Shown here: positions 51,753-59,856 of the stretch, one piece after another
Layout of the letters: every line of letters begins with the position of its first letter
Position numbering within the stretch: position 1 is the first letter of the stretch
NCBI RefSeq assembly: GCF_014650575.1
Contig: NZ_BMVF01000014.1
Location: 62,001 to 126,000, forward strand
Length of the DNA stretch: 64,000 nt
Reading direction: 5' to 3'
Origin: Streptomyces naganishii JCM 4654
GTDB lineage: Bacteria; Actinomycetota; Actinomycetes; Streptomycetales; Streptomycetaceae
Program-made: the position numbers and the translations under genes
Notes under the pieces: generated by a model
The model's input: the letters and a program-made list of their open reading frames with translations, nothing else
What the model was told of the DNA's origin: nothing
Database searches by the model: none

Positions 51753-53548
51753 CGAGCCCCTCGGACGGATCCGCGGCGGGCGCCGTGCGCCTCGTCGACC
51801 ACCTGGCCGCCGAACTGGCCGGGGCCGGCGTCACCCATGTGTTCGGGGTGGGCGGCGCGAACATCGAGGACCTCTACGACGCCCTGCACCGCGGTGGCGC
51901 GGTGCGCGCGGTGGTCGCCAAGCACGAGTTCTCCGCGGTCACCATGGCCGACGGCTACGCCCGCACCACCCGCCGCACGGGCGTCGTCGCCGCCACCTCG
52001 GGCGGCGGTGCGATGAACCTCGTACCGGGACTGGCCGAGGCGTACGCCTCACAGGTGCCGCTGCTGGCCCTGGTGGGCCAGCCGCCGACCGGTCAGGAGG
52101 GGCGGGGCGCGTTCCAGGACTCCAGCGGCAGGGCGGGCTCGCTGGACGCGCGGGAGGTGTTCGCGCCCGTCTCGCGGTTCTGCGCCCGGGTGGACGACGC
52201 GGAGGCGCTGCCCGGCCTGCTGCACCGGGCGCTGACGGCGGCCCGTACGCATCCGCGGGGGCCGGCGGTGCTGCTGCTGCCCAAGGACGTGCAGCAGACG
52301 CGATTACGGGTCCCCCGCCGCCCGCCCGGCCGGCCCGCGCCGCCCGTGGCCGGTCCGCCGCTCGACGGCGCGGTACCGCCCGCGGCGGACCCCCCGTTCG
52401 ACGGCGCCGCGCTCGACGGTGCCGCGCTCCGCGCCGTGCTGGACGTGCTGCGCCGGAGCTCCGGGCGCGTGCTGGTGATCGCCGGCGCGGAGGTCGCCGC
52501 CGCGGACGCCCGCGCCGAACTGGCCGAGCTGGCAGGGCGGCTGGGCGCCTGGGTGGCCGTGACCCCGGACGCCAAGGACGTGTTCGACAACCACGATCCC
52601 AGGTTCGCGGGCGTGGCCGGGGTGATGGGCCACGCCAACGTCGAGGACTGCCTGCGGCGGGCCGAGGTGTGCCTGCTCGCCGGCACCCGGCTGCCGACGC
52701 TGGCGAGTGGCGGTCTCGACGAGGCGCTGGCCGGCACGGACGTCGTCTGCCTCGGACCCGAACCGCCGTTCGTCGCGGCCACCACGCTGCTGGGCGGCCT
52801 GAAGCAGGCACTGCGGGCGGTCACCGGCCTCCTCCCGGCCGGCCCGCGCCCCTGCCCGCCGCACACCGGCCCGCTCCCCACTCCCCCGGCGGACCCCGCG
52901 CCGCGGGTCCGGGGACGTACGATCCCGTACGCCGAGGCGGTCGCCGCCGTCGAGGCGGCGCTGCCCGACGACGCGCACGTCTTCGTGGACGCCGGCAACG
53001 CGGGCGCCAGCGCGATCCACCTCCTGCCGGCCCCCCGCCGCGGCCGTTTCGTCGTGGCGGTCGGCATGGGCGGCATGGGCTACACCTTCGGCGCCGGCAT
53101 CGGCGCCGCCCTCGCCACCGGACGGCGCACCTACGTCCTCGCCGGCGACGGCTCCTTCTTCATGCACGGGATGGAAGTGCACACCGCCGTGGAGCACTGC
53201 GCTCCCGTGACGTTCGTCGTCTTCAACAACAACGCCCACGCCATGTGCTCCCTGCGCGAGGAGCTCTTCCAGGGCGCCGGGCGCGGCGACGACCTGTTCG
53301 CCCGCACCGACCTCGCCGCCGGGGTGGCCGCCGCGTTCCCCTCCCTGCGCGCCACGGGCGCCGCGGACGCGGGCGAGCTGCGCGAGGCGCTGCTGCGCGG
53401 CGACGCGGGCGGCGGTCCGGCGTTCGTCGCGCTGGACTGCGACCCGTACGAGACACCCCCGTTCCTTCCCTTCCGCCCCTTGGCGACCCGTCCGTCCGAG
53501 AGCAAGGAGAGTTCGTATGAGCGAGCAGCCGTCGTCCGCACTGGCTGA
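51749..53548 (+). CDS. Thiamine-diphosphate enzyme (acetolactate synthase-like)
   Basis: The 599-residue protein has the three-domain POX layout. Catalytic Glu60 is in KHEFSAVTMADGYAR, the ThDP motif GDGS begins near 466 and ends FNNNAHA, and the centre keeps a Rossmann-like domain. It should decarboxylate a 2-oxo acid and pass the carbanion to an acceptor to form an acyloin or acetolactate-like product. It has no small-subunit partner. The ATG overlaps the regulator; its last 32 bases overlap the next gene, an unusually long overlap. The donor is unknown. Confidence 0.88.
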   Translation: MTSPSDGSAAGAVRLVDHLAAELAGAGVTHVFGVGGANIEDLYDALHRGGAVRAVVAKHEFSAVTMADGYARTTRRTGVVAATSGGGAMNLVPGLAEAYASQVPLLALVGQPPTGQEGRGAFQDSSGRAGSLDAREVFAPVSRFCARVDDAEALPGLLHRALTAARTHPRGPAVLLLPKDVQQTRLRVPRRPPGRPAPPVAGPPLDGAVPPAADPPFDGAALDGAALRAVLDVLRRSSGRVLVIAGAEVAAADARAELAELAGRLGAWVAVTPDAKDVFDNHDPRFAGVAGVMGHANVEDCLRRAEVCLLAGTRLPTLASGGLDEALAGTDVVCLGPEPPFVAATTLLGGLKQALRAVTGLLPAGPRPCPPHTGPLPTPPADPAPRVRGRTIPYAEAVAAVEAALPDDAHVFVDAGNAGASAIHLLPAPRRGRFVVAVGMGGMGYTFGAGIGAALATGRRTYVLAGDGSFFMHGMEVHTAVEHCAPVTFVVFNNNAHAMCSLREELFQGAGRGDDLFARTDLAAGVAAAFPSLRATGAADAGELREALLRGDAGGGPAFVALDCDPYETPPFLPFRPLATRPSESKESSYERAAVVRTG

Positions 53549-54173
53549 CATCCCCGGTCTGCTGAGGATCGAGGACCCCGGCAGGGAGGCGCTGACCGCC
53601 CACTGCGTGGAGCTGACCCACGCCGTCTACCCGCACGACCAGGTCTACGGGCGGTACTGCACGATCCACGAGCACATCGACTGCCCGCCGGAACAGGTCT
53701 ACGACTACCTGCGCCAGGGCCACCACCTGGAGGAGTGGACGTGCAGCCTGCGGGACTTCGCGCCGTCCGGCACCCCGGGGCTGTGGGTGGGACGCGACCG
53801 GCTCGAGGACGACACCGAGATCTACTGCCGGGTGAGCGCCAACCCCGAGGCCATGACCGTGGACTACCACTGCTCCTGGGACCAGGGCGAGAAGCTGTGG
53901 ATGATCTACCTGATGCGGGTCGTGCCCGCGTCCCTCGTCCTCGACCGGCCCGGCTCCGTCGTCACCTGGACCAACTGCCGTCACCCGTACTACGACGACA
54001 ACCCGCACCCCGGCCTCGCGCCGCGCCCCGACCGGCCCTGGGTCGGCGACTACTGGGACCTGTTCTACGCCGGCCACACGGTGGAGATGAACAACCTCAA
54101 GGCGATCCTGGAACACCGGCACCGCAACGGCCTGCCCATCGGCGTCCCGCCGGCTCGGGCGGTGACGCGGTGA
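53517..54173 (+). CDS. SRPBCC-fold (START/cyclase-like) protein
   Basis: The 218-residue protein shows a START-like layout: YCTIHEHIDCPPEQVYDYLR, HHLEEWTCSLRDFAP, ETY-type beta strands and a long C-terminal helix VEMNNLKAILEHRHR. Such proteins bind hydrophobic ligands and some are aromatase/cyclases. The ATG seven bases after AAGGAGAG lies inside the ThDP gene. Its stop overlaps the ketosynthase GTG. It may hold or cyclise an intermediate of the ThDP/ketosynthase pair. Confidence 0.8.
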   Translation: MSEQPSSALADIPGLLRIEDPGREALTAHCVELTHAVYPHDQVYGRYCTIHEHIDCPPEQVYDYLRQGHHLEEWTCSLRDFAPSGTPGLWVGRDRLEDDTEIYCRVSANPEAMTVDYHCSWDQGEKLWMIYLMRVVPASLVLDRPGSVVTWTNCRHPYYDDNPHPGLAPRPDRPWVGDYWDLFYAGHTVEMNNLKAILEHRHRNGLPIGVPPARAVTR

Positions 54174-55189
54174 CCACGGTCAGCCTCACCGACGTCGCGA
54201 GCTACCTCCCCGGCGAGCCCGTCCCCGCCGAGTTCTACACCGGCTACCCGGGCGCCGAGGACAAACTGCGCGACAGCCCCATGTTCAAGGTGCCGCCCGC
54301 GCGCCATCACGTGGCGCCCGACGAGAGCAACGCGGACATGATCGAACGGGCGGTGCAGCCGCTCGTCGAGCGGCACGGCCGGGACGCCGTCCGGGGCGTG
54401 GACGTGCTGCTGGTGCACAGTCAGCTGCCGGACCTGCCGTTCGTCGGCGCCGGCACCGAGGTGGCCCGCCGGCTCGGCGCGAACCCGGAGTGGCTGGTCG
54501 ACGTGGCCAACGCCGGCTGCGCCTCCTTCGTGTACATGCTGAAGCTGGCCCGGCAGATCCTCACCACCACCGACGCGCGGACGGCGCTGATCTGCAACGC
54601 GCAGAGCGCCGCCGGCCAGTGGTTCACCCAGTCCGAGGTGCGCCGGCTCGCGCAGGCGGCGATCCCCGGCGACGGCTGCGGTGTGGGGTACGTGACCACC
54701 TCGGCAAAGTCACCGGTCCTGGACCTGGAGACCCGGCACCTCGGCCAGTACGCCGGTGACATGACCGTGGCGGTCGACGACGGCCGCAAGTACTGGGAGC
54801 CGGGCACCTCCCAGCTGCGCATCGGGTTCACCGACGCCAGCGTGGCCAAGGTGCTGGCCCGCGGGAACCGGCTGGTCCCCGAGGTGGTCTCGGCGGTGTG
54901 CGAACGGCTCGGCGTGCCACCCGGCGACATCGGCGCGCTCGTCACCAACCAGCCCAACCGCACGTTCCTGCGCAACTGGCGCGAGGCTCTGCAACTGCCC
55001 GCCGAGCGCCACCCGGACACCTTCGACCGGTGCGGGAACCTGTTCGGCGCGGCCATCCCCGTCACCCTGGACCACGCTGTCCGCTCGGGGCAGGTGGCGG
55101 ACGGGGACCTGGTGGTGCTGGCGGGGTTCGCGCACGCGGGCGACTTCGCCGGCGCGGCCGCCGTCCGCTGGCACGGCGGGCGGGGATGA
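54170..55189 (+). CDS. Ketosynthase III-like enzyme
   Basis: The 339-residue thiolase-fold protein resembles FabH: DVANAGCASFVYMLKLAR holds Cys117, and GNLFGAAIP holds the Asn near 290. The His of the FabH triad (PHQAN) is replaced: the text reads VTNQPN, giving Asn260. KAS III enzymes without this His often transfer acyl groups instead of making C-C bonds. The GTG overlaps the preceding stop. It probably acylates the ThDP or aminotransferase product. Confidence 0.85.
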   Translation: MTTVSLTDVASYLPGEPVPAEFYTGYPGAEDKLRDSPMFKVPPARHHVAPDESNADMIERAVQPLVERHGRDAVRGVDVLLVHSQLPDLPFVGAGTEVARRLGANPEWLVDVANAGCASFVYMLKLARQILTTTDARTALICNAQSAAGQWFTQSEVRRLAQAAIPGDGCGVGYVTTSAKSPVLDLETRHLGQYAGDMTVAVDDGRKYWEPGTSQLRIGFTDASVAKVLARGNRLVPEVVSAVCERLGVPPGDIGALVTNQPNRTFLRNWREALQLPAERHPDTFDRCGNLFGAAIPVTLDHAVRSGQVADGDLVVLAGFAHAGDFAGAAAVRWHGGRG

Positions 55190-55192
55190 GCG

Positions 55193-56299
55193 ATGGAGAC
55201 ACCCGCACGGCCCGTGGACACGCCCGTACCGCCGGTGGAGACACCCGTGCTGCACCGGCTGGCGCTGAACGAGAGTCCGTACCCGCCGCTGCGGTCGGTG
55301 CGCGGGGCGATGCGCCGCGCCGCCGCCCGGGCCCACCGCTACCCGCAGTTCTACCCGGACGACCTCACCGAGGCGGTCGCCGCCTGGTGCGGGGTGGGCC
55401 CGGAGCAGGTCGCAGTGGGCAGCGGTTCGGTGGGCGTGGCCCTGCAGTTGCTGCGGGCGGCCGCCGGGCCCGGCGACACGGTGGTCCACGCCTGGCGCAC
55501 CTTCGACGCCTATCCCCTGCTGGCCCGCATGACCGGCGCCCGCTCCGTGCCCGTACCCCTGACGGCGGACGGGCACCAGGACCTCGACGGCCTGCTCGCG
55601 GCGATCGACCAGCGCACGCGCGTGGTGGTGCTGTGCAGCCCGCACAACCCCACCGGGAGCCTGGTCCCGCCCGGCGCGCTGCGGGAGTTCCTGCACCGGG
55701 TCCCCCGGCACGTCATCGTGGTGCTCGACGAGGCCTACGTCGAGTTCGCGCGCGGCGTGCGACTGCCCGACGTGATCGCCCTGTCGGCCGCCCATCCCAA
55801 CCTGCTGGTGCTGCGGACCTTCTCCAAGGCGTACGGCCTGGCCGCCCTGCGCGTGGGCTACGGGCTCGGCGGCGCGGAACTGGTGGCGCGGATCCGCGAG
55901 CAGCAACTGCCCTTCGGGGTCAACGCGGTGGCGACGGCGGCGGTCCGGGCCTCGCTGCGGGCCGGTGACGAACTGCGGGCGCGCGTGGAAAGGATCGTCG
56001 CCGAGCGCGACCGGCTGCGGGACGAACTCGCCGGGCTGGGCTGGCGGGTGGGCGCGGGACACGCCAACTCCGTATGGCTGGCGGCGCCCGATCCCGTCGA
56101 CCGGGCCGCCGCCGCGCTGGCCGCGGCCGGAGTGCAGGCACGGCACTACCCCGGTGAGGGCGTACGGCTGACGGTGGGCGGCCGGGCGGCGAACGACGCC
56201 GTGCTCGCCGCCCTGTCACACGGCGCCGCCCTGTCACACGCCGGTGACCGTGGGCACGCCGGTGACCGTGGGCACGCCGGTGACCGTCAGCTCGTGTGA
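55193..56299 (+). CDS. HisC-like class I/II aminotransferase
   Basis: The 368-residue PLP enzyme has the histidinol-phosphate aminotransferase pattern: LNESPYPP, AVGSGSVGVALQLL, SPHNPTGSLVPP, LDEAYVEF, and the PLP-binding Lys212 in RTFSKAYGLAALRVGYG. It starts three bases after the ketosynthase stop. The last 25 residues are HAGDRG repeats coded by an 18-base DNA repeat that ends over the convergent MFS gene. It may aminate the ketone made by the ThDP enzyme; the histidine pathway itself is unlikely here. Confidence 0.88.
   Translation: METPARPVDTPVPPVETPVLHRLALNESPYPPLRSVRGAMRRAAARAHRYPQFYPDDLTEAVAAWCGVGPEQVAVGSGSVGVALQLLRAAAGPGDTVVHAWRTFDAYPLLARMTGARSVPVPLTADGHQDLDGLLAAIDQRTRVVVLCSPHNPTGSLVPPGALREFLHRVPRHVIVVLDEAYVEFARGVRLPDVIALSAAHPNLLVLRTFSKAYGLAALRVGYGLGGAELVARIREQQLPFGVNAVATAAVRASLRAGDELRARVERIVAERDRLRDELAGLGWRVGAGHANSVWLAAPDPVDRAAAALAAAGVQARHYPGEGVRLTVGGRAANDAVLAALSHGAALSHAGDRGHAGDRGHAGDRQLV
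56237..56290. repeat. 18-bp tandem repeat at the convergent gene ends
   Basis: About three copies of CACGCCGGTGACCGTGGG run to the aminotransferase C-terminus, giving in-frame HAGDRG repeats. Confidence 0.85.
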
Positions 56300-58635
56300 C
56301 CGAGGTCCAGGTCCGCCCGGTGCGCCGCTCCGTCGCCGAGGGTCACGTCGGTGGTCACCGGCGGGTGGCCCGCGGCCACGACCGTGTAGGCGCCCGGCGC
56401 CAGGTCCCGGACGGTGTAGACGCCGTCCGGGCCGGTCCGGGCGCGGGCGACCACGTCACCGCGGTCGTCCAGCAGCGTGACGTGGACGCCGGGGAGGGGG
56501 CGGCCGGTGCGCTCGTGACGTACGGTGCCGCGCACCGCCCCGTTCGCGGCCGGGCCCGTACCGTTCCCACCCGCCAGGGTGATGTCCGGGAGGACCGGTC
56601 CGGGGCCCGTGGTGAAGCGCACGGCCTGGGGCGCGTGTCCCTGCGCCGACACGACCAGGGTGTACGTGCCGGGTCCCGGCCCGGGCCCGGTGAGCGCGTA
56701 GCCGCCGTCCTCGTCCGACCGGGCGAGGGCGCGCTGGTGGCCGTGACCGTCGACGAGGGTGAGGACGGCGTGCGCGACCGGCCGCCCGGCCCCGTCGACC
56801 ACGCGGCCGCGCACCCCGTCGGGCGGCGCCGCGGAAGGCTCTGCCGGAGGCGGTGCGGGAGTGGTGCCGGGCGGTGCGCCGGGTGACGCCGTCGCGGCCG
56901 GCACACCGGTGCGTCCGCGGATCAGTGAGGCCGCGGCAGCGGCGAGGGACATCGCGATGGCCAGGGAGAACACCACGACGAGCCCGTGGTGGAACGGCTG
57001 CGAGATCAGGTGCGGGAAGAACTCGCGGCCGGTCAGATGGGCGGCGGCGCCCGGCGAGAGGTGGTGGAGGATGGCCGGGCCGAGCAGGTGCTGGATCGGG
57101 TTGTACCCGAGGAAGGCGGCGAACAGGACGCCGACCGGCGGCAGCCCGGCGACGGTGCGGGCGGCGTCCGCGGGCACGCCCTGGGCGGTCAGTCCGGAGC
57201 TGAGCGTGTGCGGGAGGCTGCCGGAGAGCCCGGCCACCATGAGCGAGAAGAAGACGCCCATGGACAGCACCATGCCGGCGTTCTGGAACGTGGCCCGCAT
57301 GCCGGAGGCCGCGCCCCGGGCGTCGGCGGGCACGCTGGACATGATGATCGAGGTGTTCGGCGCCGCGAACAGGCCGCCGCCGAGGCCGTTGAGGAAGATC
57401 AGGGCGGCGAACGTCCAGTAGTCGAAGTCGCTGGACAGCACGAGCAGTCCGGCGAAGGACGCGGCCATCACGACGAAGCCGGAGGCGGCGAACAGCCGCG
57501 CCCCGAACTTGTCGGACAGCGCCCCGGATATGGGTCCGGCGAGCAGGAACCCGGTGGTCAGCGGGAGCATGTAGATACCGGCCCACAGCGGGGTGTCCGC
57601 GTAGTCGTAGCCGTGCAGCGGGAGCCAGATGCCCTGGAGCCAGATGATGAGCATGAACTGCAGCCCGCCGCGCGCCACCGCGCCCAGGAGCGTGGCCGCG
57701 TTGCCGCCGGCGAAGGCGGCGTTGCGGAACAGGCGCAGCGGGAACATCGGCTCGGGGACCTTCATCTCCACCACGCAGAAGGCGGCCAGCAGCGCCACAC
57801 CGCCGGCGAGCCCCGCGATCACCCACGGGTTGGTCCAGCCCATGGTGTGGCCGCCGTAGGGCTGGATGCCGTAGGTGATGGCGGCGAGCAGCGCGGTCAG
57901 TCCGGCGGCGAAGGTGACGTTGCCCCACCAGTCCATCCGCCCGGGCCTGCGCACCCCCGTCTCGTGCAGCGACTTGTACGCCCACAGGGTGCCGACGAGG
58001 CCGATGGGCACGTTGACCCAGAACACGGAGCGCCAGTTCCAGGTGACGAGCACTCCGCCCAGCACCAGGCCGAGGAAGGAACCGGCGATGCCCGCCACCA
58101 TGTTGACGCCGAGTGCCATGCCGCGCTGCCGGGCGGGGAAGGCGTCGGTGAGGATGGCGGCCGAGTTGGCCATGAGCATCGATCCGCCGACGGCCTGCAC
58201 GATGCGCCAGCCGATCAGCCACAGGGCCCCGCTCGCGCCGTGGAAGGGGTCGAGGGACAGCACGACCGAGGTGAGCGTGAAGATGAGGAAGCCGGCGTTG
58301 TAGATCCGGACCCGGCCCTTCATGTCGCCGAGCCGGCCGAGCGCCACCACCAGAACCGCGGTGACGAGCATGTAGCCCATCAGCATCCACAGCAGGTAGC
58401 TGACGTTGGCGGGCCGGAGCGGGTCGAGGCGGATGCCGGTGAAGATGCCCGGCAGCGAGATCAGGACGATGGAGCTGTTGATGGTGGCGAGCAGCATGCC
58501 CACCGTGGTGTTGGTCAGCGCCACCCACTTGTAGCGGGGGTGGTCGACGCCCATCCACGACCGGTGCCCGGAGGCGTCCGGTCCGTTGCCGGCGGTCGCG
58601 GCGGGGCCCGTGCGGCCGGTCTGCCCGGTGGTCAT
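56287..58635 (-). CDS. DHA2-type MFS exporter fused to two carboxypeptidase-regulatory-like domains
   Basis: The first 590 residues are a 14-helix drug:H+ antiporter (TINSSIVLISLPGIF, LGRLGDMKGRVRIYN, GWRIVQAVGGSMLMANSAAI, FLAGPISGALSDKFG). After a Pro-rich linker two beta-sandwich repeats follow, RGRVVDGAGRPVAHAVLTLV and RGTVRHERTGRPLPGVHVTL, each with a GTYTLVV/GAYTVVA end, like carboxypeptidase regulatory domains. These would lie on the cytoplasmic or outer face, depending on helix count. At 782 residues it is far longer than the usual 500. It converges with the aminotransferase with a 13-base overlap and starts in the MarR stop. It is probably an exporter controlled by MarR. Confidence 0.88.
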   Translation of the reverse strand: MTTGQTGRTGPAATAGNGPDASGHRSWMGVDHPRYKWVALTNTTVGMLLATINSSIVLISLPGIFTGIRLDPLRPANVSYLLWMLMGYMLVTAVLVVALGRLGDMKGRVRIYNAGFLIFTLTSVVLSLDPFHGASGALWLIGWRIVQAVGGSMLMANSAAILTDAFPARQRGMALGVNMVAGIAGSFLGLVLGGVLVTWNWRSVFWVNVPIGLVGTLWAYKSLHETGVRRPGRMDWWGNVTFAAGLTALLAAITYGIQPYGGHTMGWTNPWVIAGLAGGVALLAAFCVVEMKVPEPMFPLRLFRNAAFAGGNAATLLGAVARGGLQFMLIIWLQGIWLPLHGYDYADTPLWAGIYMLPLTTGFLLAGPISGALSDKFGARLFAASGFVVMAASFAGLLVLSSDFDYWTFAALIFLNGLGGGLFAAPNTSIIMSSVPADARGAASGMRATFQNAGMVLSMGVFFSLMVAGLSGSLPHTLSSGLTAQGVPADAARTVAGLPPVGVLFAAFLGYNPIQHLLGPAILHHLSPGAAAHLTGREFFPHLISQPFHHGLVVVFSLAIAMSLAAAAASLIRGRTGVPAATASPGAPPGTTPAPPPAEPSAAPPDGVRGRVVDGAGRPVAHAVLTLVDGHGHQRALARSDEDGGYALTGPGPGPGTYTLVVSAQGHAPQAVRFTTGPGPVLPDITLAGGNGTGPAANGAVRGTVRHERTGRPLPGVHVTLLDDRGDVVARARTGPDGVYTVRDLAPGAYTVVAAGHPPVTTDVTLGDGAAHRADLDLGHTS

Positions 58636-59129
58636 CGCCTGCTCCCGGTGTGGTGCTGTGCGGGCAGCGGGCGCGGCCGTACGCCGTCGTCCTCGAGCAT
58701 GCGCCGTACGAGCGGCAGCGCGGTGCGCGCCGCCGCGCCGAGGGTCCGCTGCTCCTCGTCGGACAGGGTGGCCAGCAGGCCGGCGAGGCGGACGTCGCGT
58801 GCCCTGCGGCGCTCGGCGAGCACGTCCCGGCCGGCGTCGGTGATGGCGACCAGGGTGACCCGGCCGTCGGCGGGGTCCCCGATCCTCTCGGCCAGGCCCT
58901 GGGCCTCCAGTCGCTGCACCAGCTGGGTCATCGACGGCTGGGCGACGCCCTCGGCGGTGGCGAGCGCGGTGAGGCGGGCGGGGCCCTCGCGTTCGAGACG
59001 GGCCAGGGTGGCGGCGGTCGTGAAGCTCATCCCGCGCCGGTCCGTCAGGGCCCTGACCACGGCGGAGGCCACTTCGGCCAGTGCGTGGGCGGTGCCCTGC
59101 GCGCCGTCGGCGCTGTTCGACTGATCCAC
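58632..59129 (-). CDS. MarR-family regulator
   Basis: The 165-residue protein has the MarR winged helix: LTALATAEGVAQPSMTQLVQ, RLEAQGLAERIGDPADGRVT and VAITDAGRDVLAERR. The start is a GTG after GAAGG. It is translationally coupled to the MFS exporter and divergent from the GNAT gene. Repeated GCCTAT half-sites in its promoter are likely operators, so it probably represses the exporter until a ligand binds. Confidence 0.88.
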   Translation of the reverse strand: MDQSNSADGAQGTAHALAEVASAVVRALTDRRGMSFTTAATLARLEREGPARLTALATAEGVAQPSMTQLVQRLEAQGLAERIGDPADGRVTLVAITDAGRDVLAERRRARDVRLAGLLATLSDEEQRTLGAAARTALPLVRRMLEDDGVRPRPLPAQHHTGSRR

Positions 59130-59146
59130 CTTTCCTTCGTATCACG

Positions 59147-59166
59147 CGCCTATATAGGTCGCCTAT
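59147..59166. promoter_or_regulatory. Candidate MarR operator
   Basis: CGCCTAT is repeated directly at 59147 and 59160, spaced 13 bases, and the first copy extends into the palindrome CCTATATAGG (59149-59158). It lies 18-37 bases before the MarR start, in AT-richer DNA. Confidence 0.65.
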
Positions 59167-59209
59167 CAAATCCGGGTAAGGACGCTCGCGGACCGCGAAC
59201 GCCTTGACT

Positions 59210-59253
59210 ATGACAGTGGTCATGACGGAGGCTCGGCCTATGACAGCTGTCAT
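59210..59253. promoter_or_regulatory. Paired ATGAC-N4-GTCAT palindromes
   Basis: Two 14-base palindromes, ATGACAGTGGTCAT (59210-59223) and the perfect ATGACAGCTGTCAT (59240-59253), have starts exactly 30 bases apart, about three helical turns. The second covers the proposed GNAT start. They look like sites for a cooperating dimer pair. Confidence 0.75.
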
Positions 59254-59773
59254 GAAGGGGCCACGGGTGATGCCCGTCACCGGCACGGACACCGGACAGG
59301 CCCCGGCCACGGTGCGGCCGGCCGGACCAGGCGATCTGGGCGAGCTGGGCCGCATGGTCGGGCGCTGCTCCGCCGCCGCCGTCCGGGACCGTACGCACGG
59401 CGGCACCCGGCACGCCGACCTGCTGGACGGGATCCGCTCCACCCTGCTCGGCGGCTCGGGCACGGTCCTCCTCGCCGCCGAGGGCCGCCGGGCGGTGGGC
59501 TGCCTGGAACTGCTGCGCCCCTCCCCGGGCGCACCCGTGGCCGAGATGGCGCTGCTCGTGGAGGACGCCCGGCAGGGCACGGGCATCGGCACGCGGCTGG
59601 TCGCGGCCGTGCCCGCCTGGGCCCGTGCCGCGGGGGTCCGGGACGTCCACTTCTCCGTGGAGGCCGGCAACGGCCGGGCCCGGCGGCTCCTGCGGCGCCT
59701 GGACGCCGGACGGCTACGGGCCCGATGGGAGCAGGGCGTCGTGGAGGGCACCTGGCACGTCGGCGGCCTGTGA
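59240..59773 (+). CDS. GNAT-family N-acetyltransferase
   Basis: The protein is 177 residues from this start; GGAGG lies eight bases ahead. Other ATGs at 59252 and 59270 are possible. GNAT motif A is the strand EMALLVEDARQGTGIGTRLV with the R/Q-x-x-G-x-G/A acetyl-CoA loop (RQGTGIGT). The pattern GVRDVHFSVEAGNGRARRLL is also typical. Substrate is unknown. Its start is covered by paired palindromes, so expression is probably repressed by a dimeric regulator. Confidence 0.83.
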   Translation: MTAVMKGPRVMPVTGTDTGQAPATVRPAGPGDLGELGRMVGRCSAAAVRDRTHGGTRHADLLDGIRSTLLGGSGTVLLAAEGRRAVGCLELLRPSPGAPVAEMALLVEDARQGTGIGTRLVAAVPAWARAAGVRDVHFSVEAGNGRARRLLRRLDAGRLRARWEQGVVEGTWHVGGL

Positions 59774-59856
59774 GACGGCGGGGCCTTACCGTCCCACCGC
59801 CGGGTCGCATCGGGCGCGCCCCCTCACCGCGAGGCGCCCCTCACCGAGGCGCCCCC

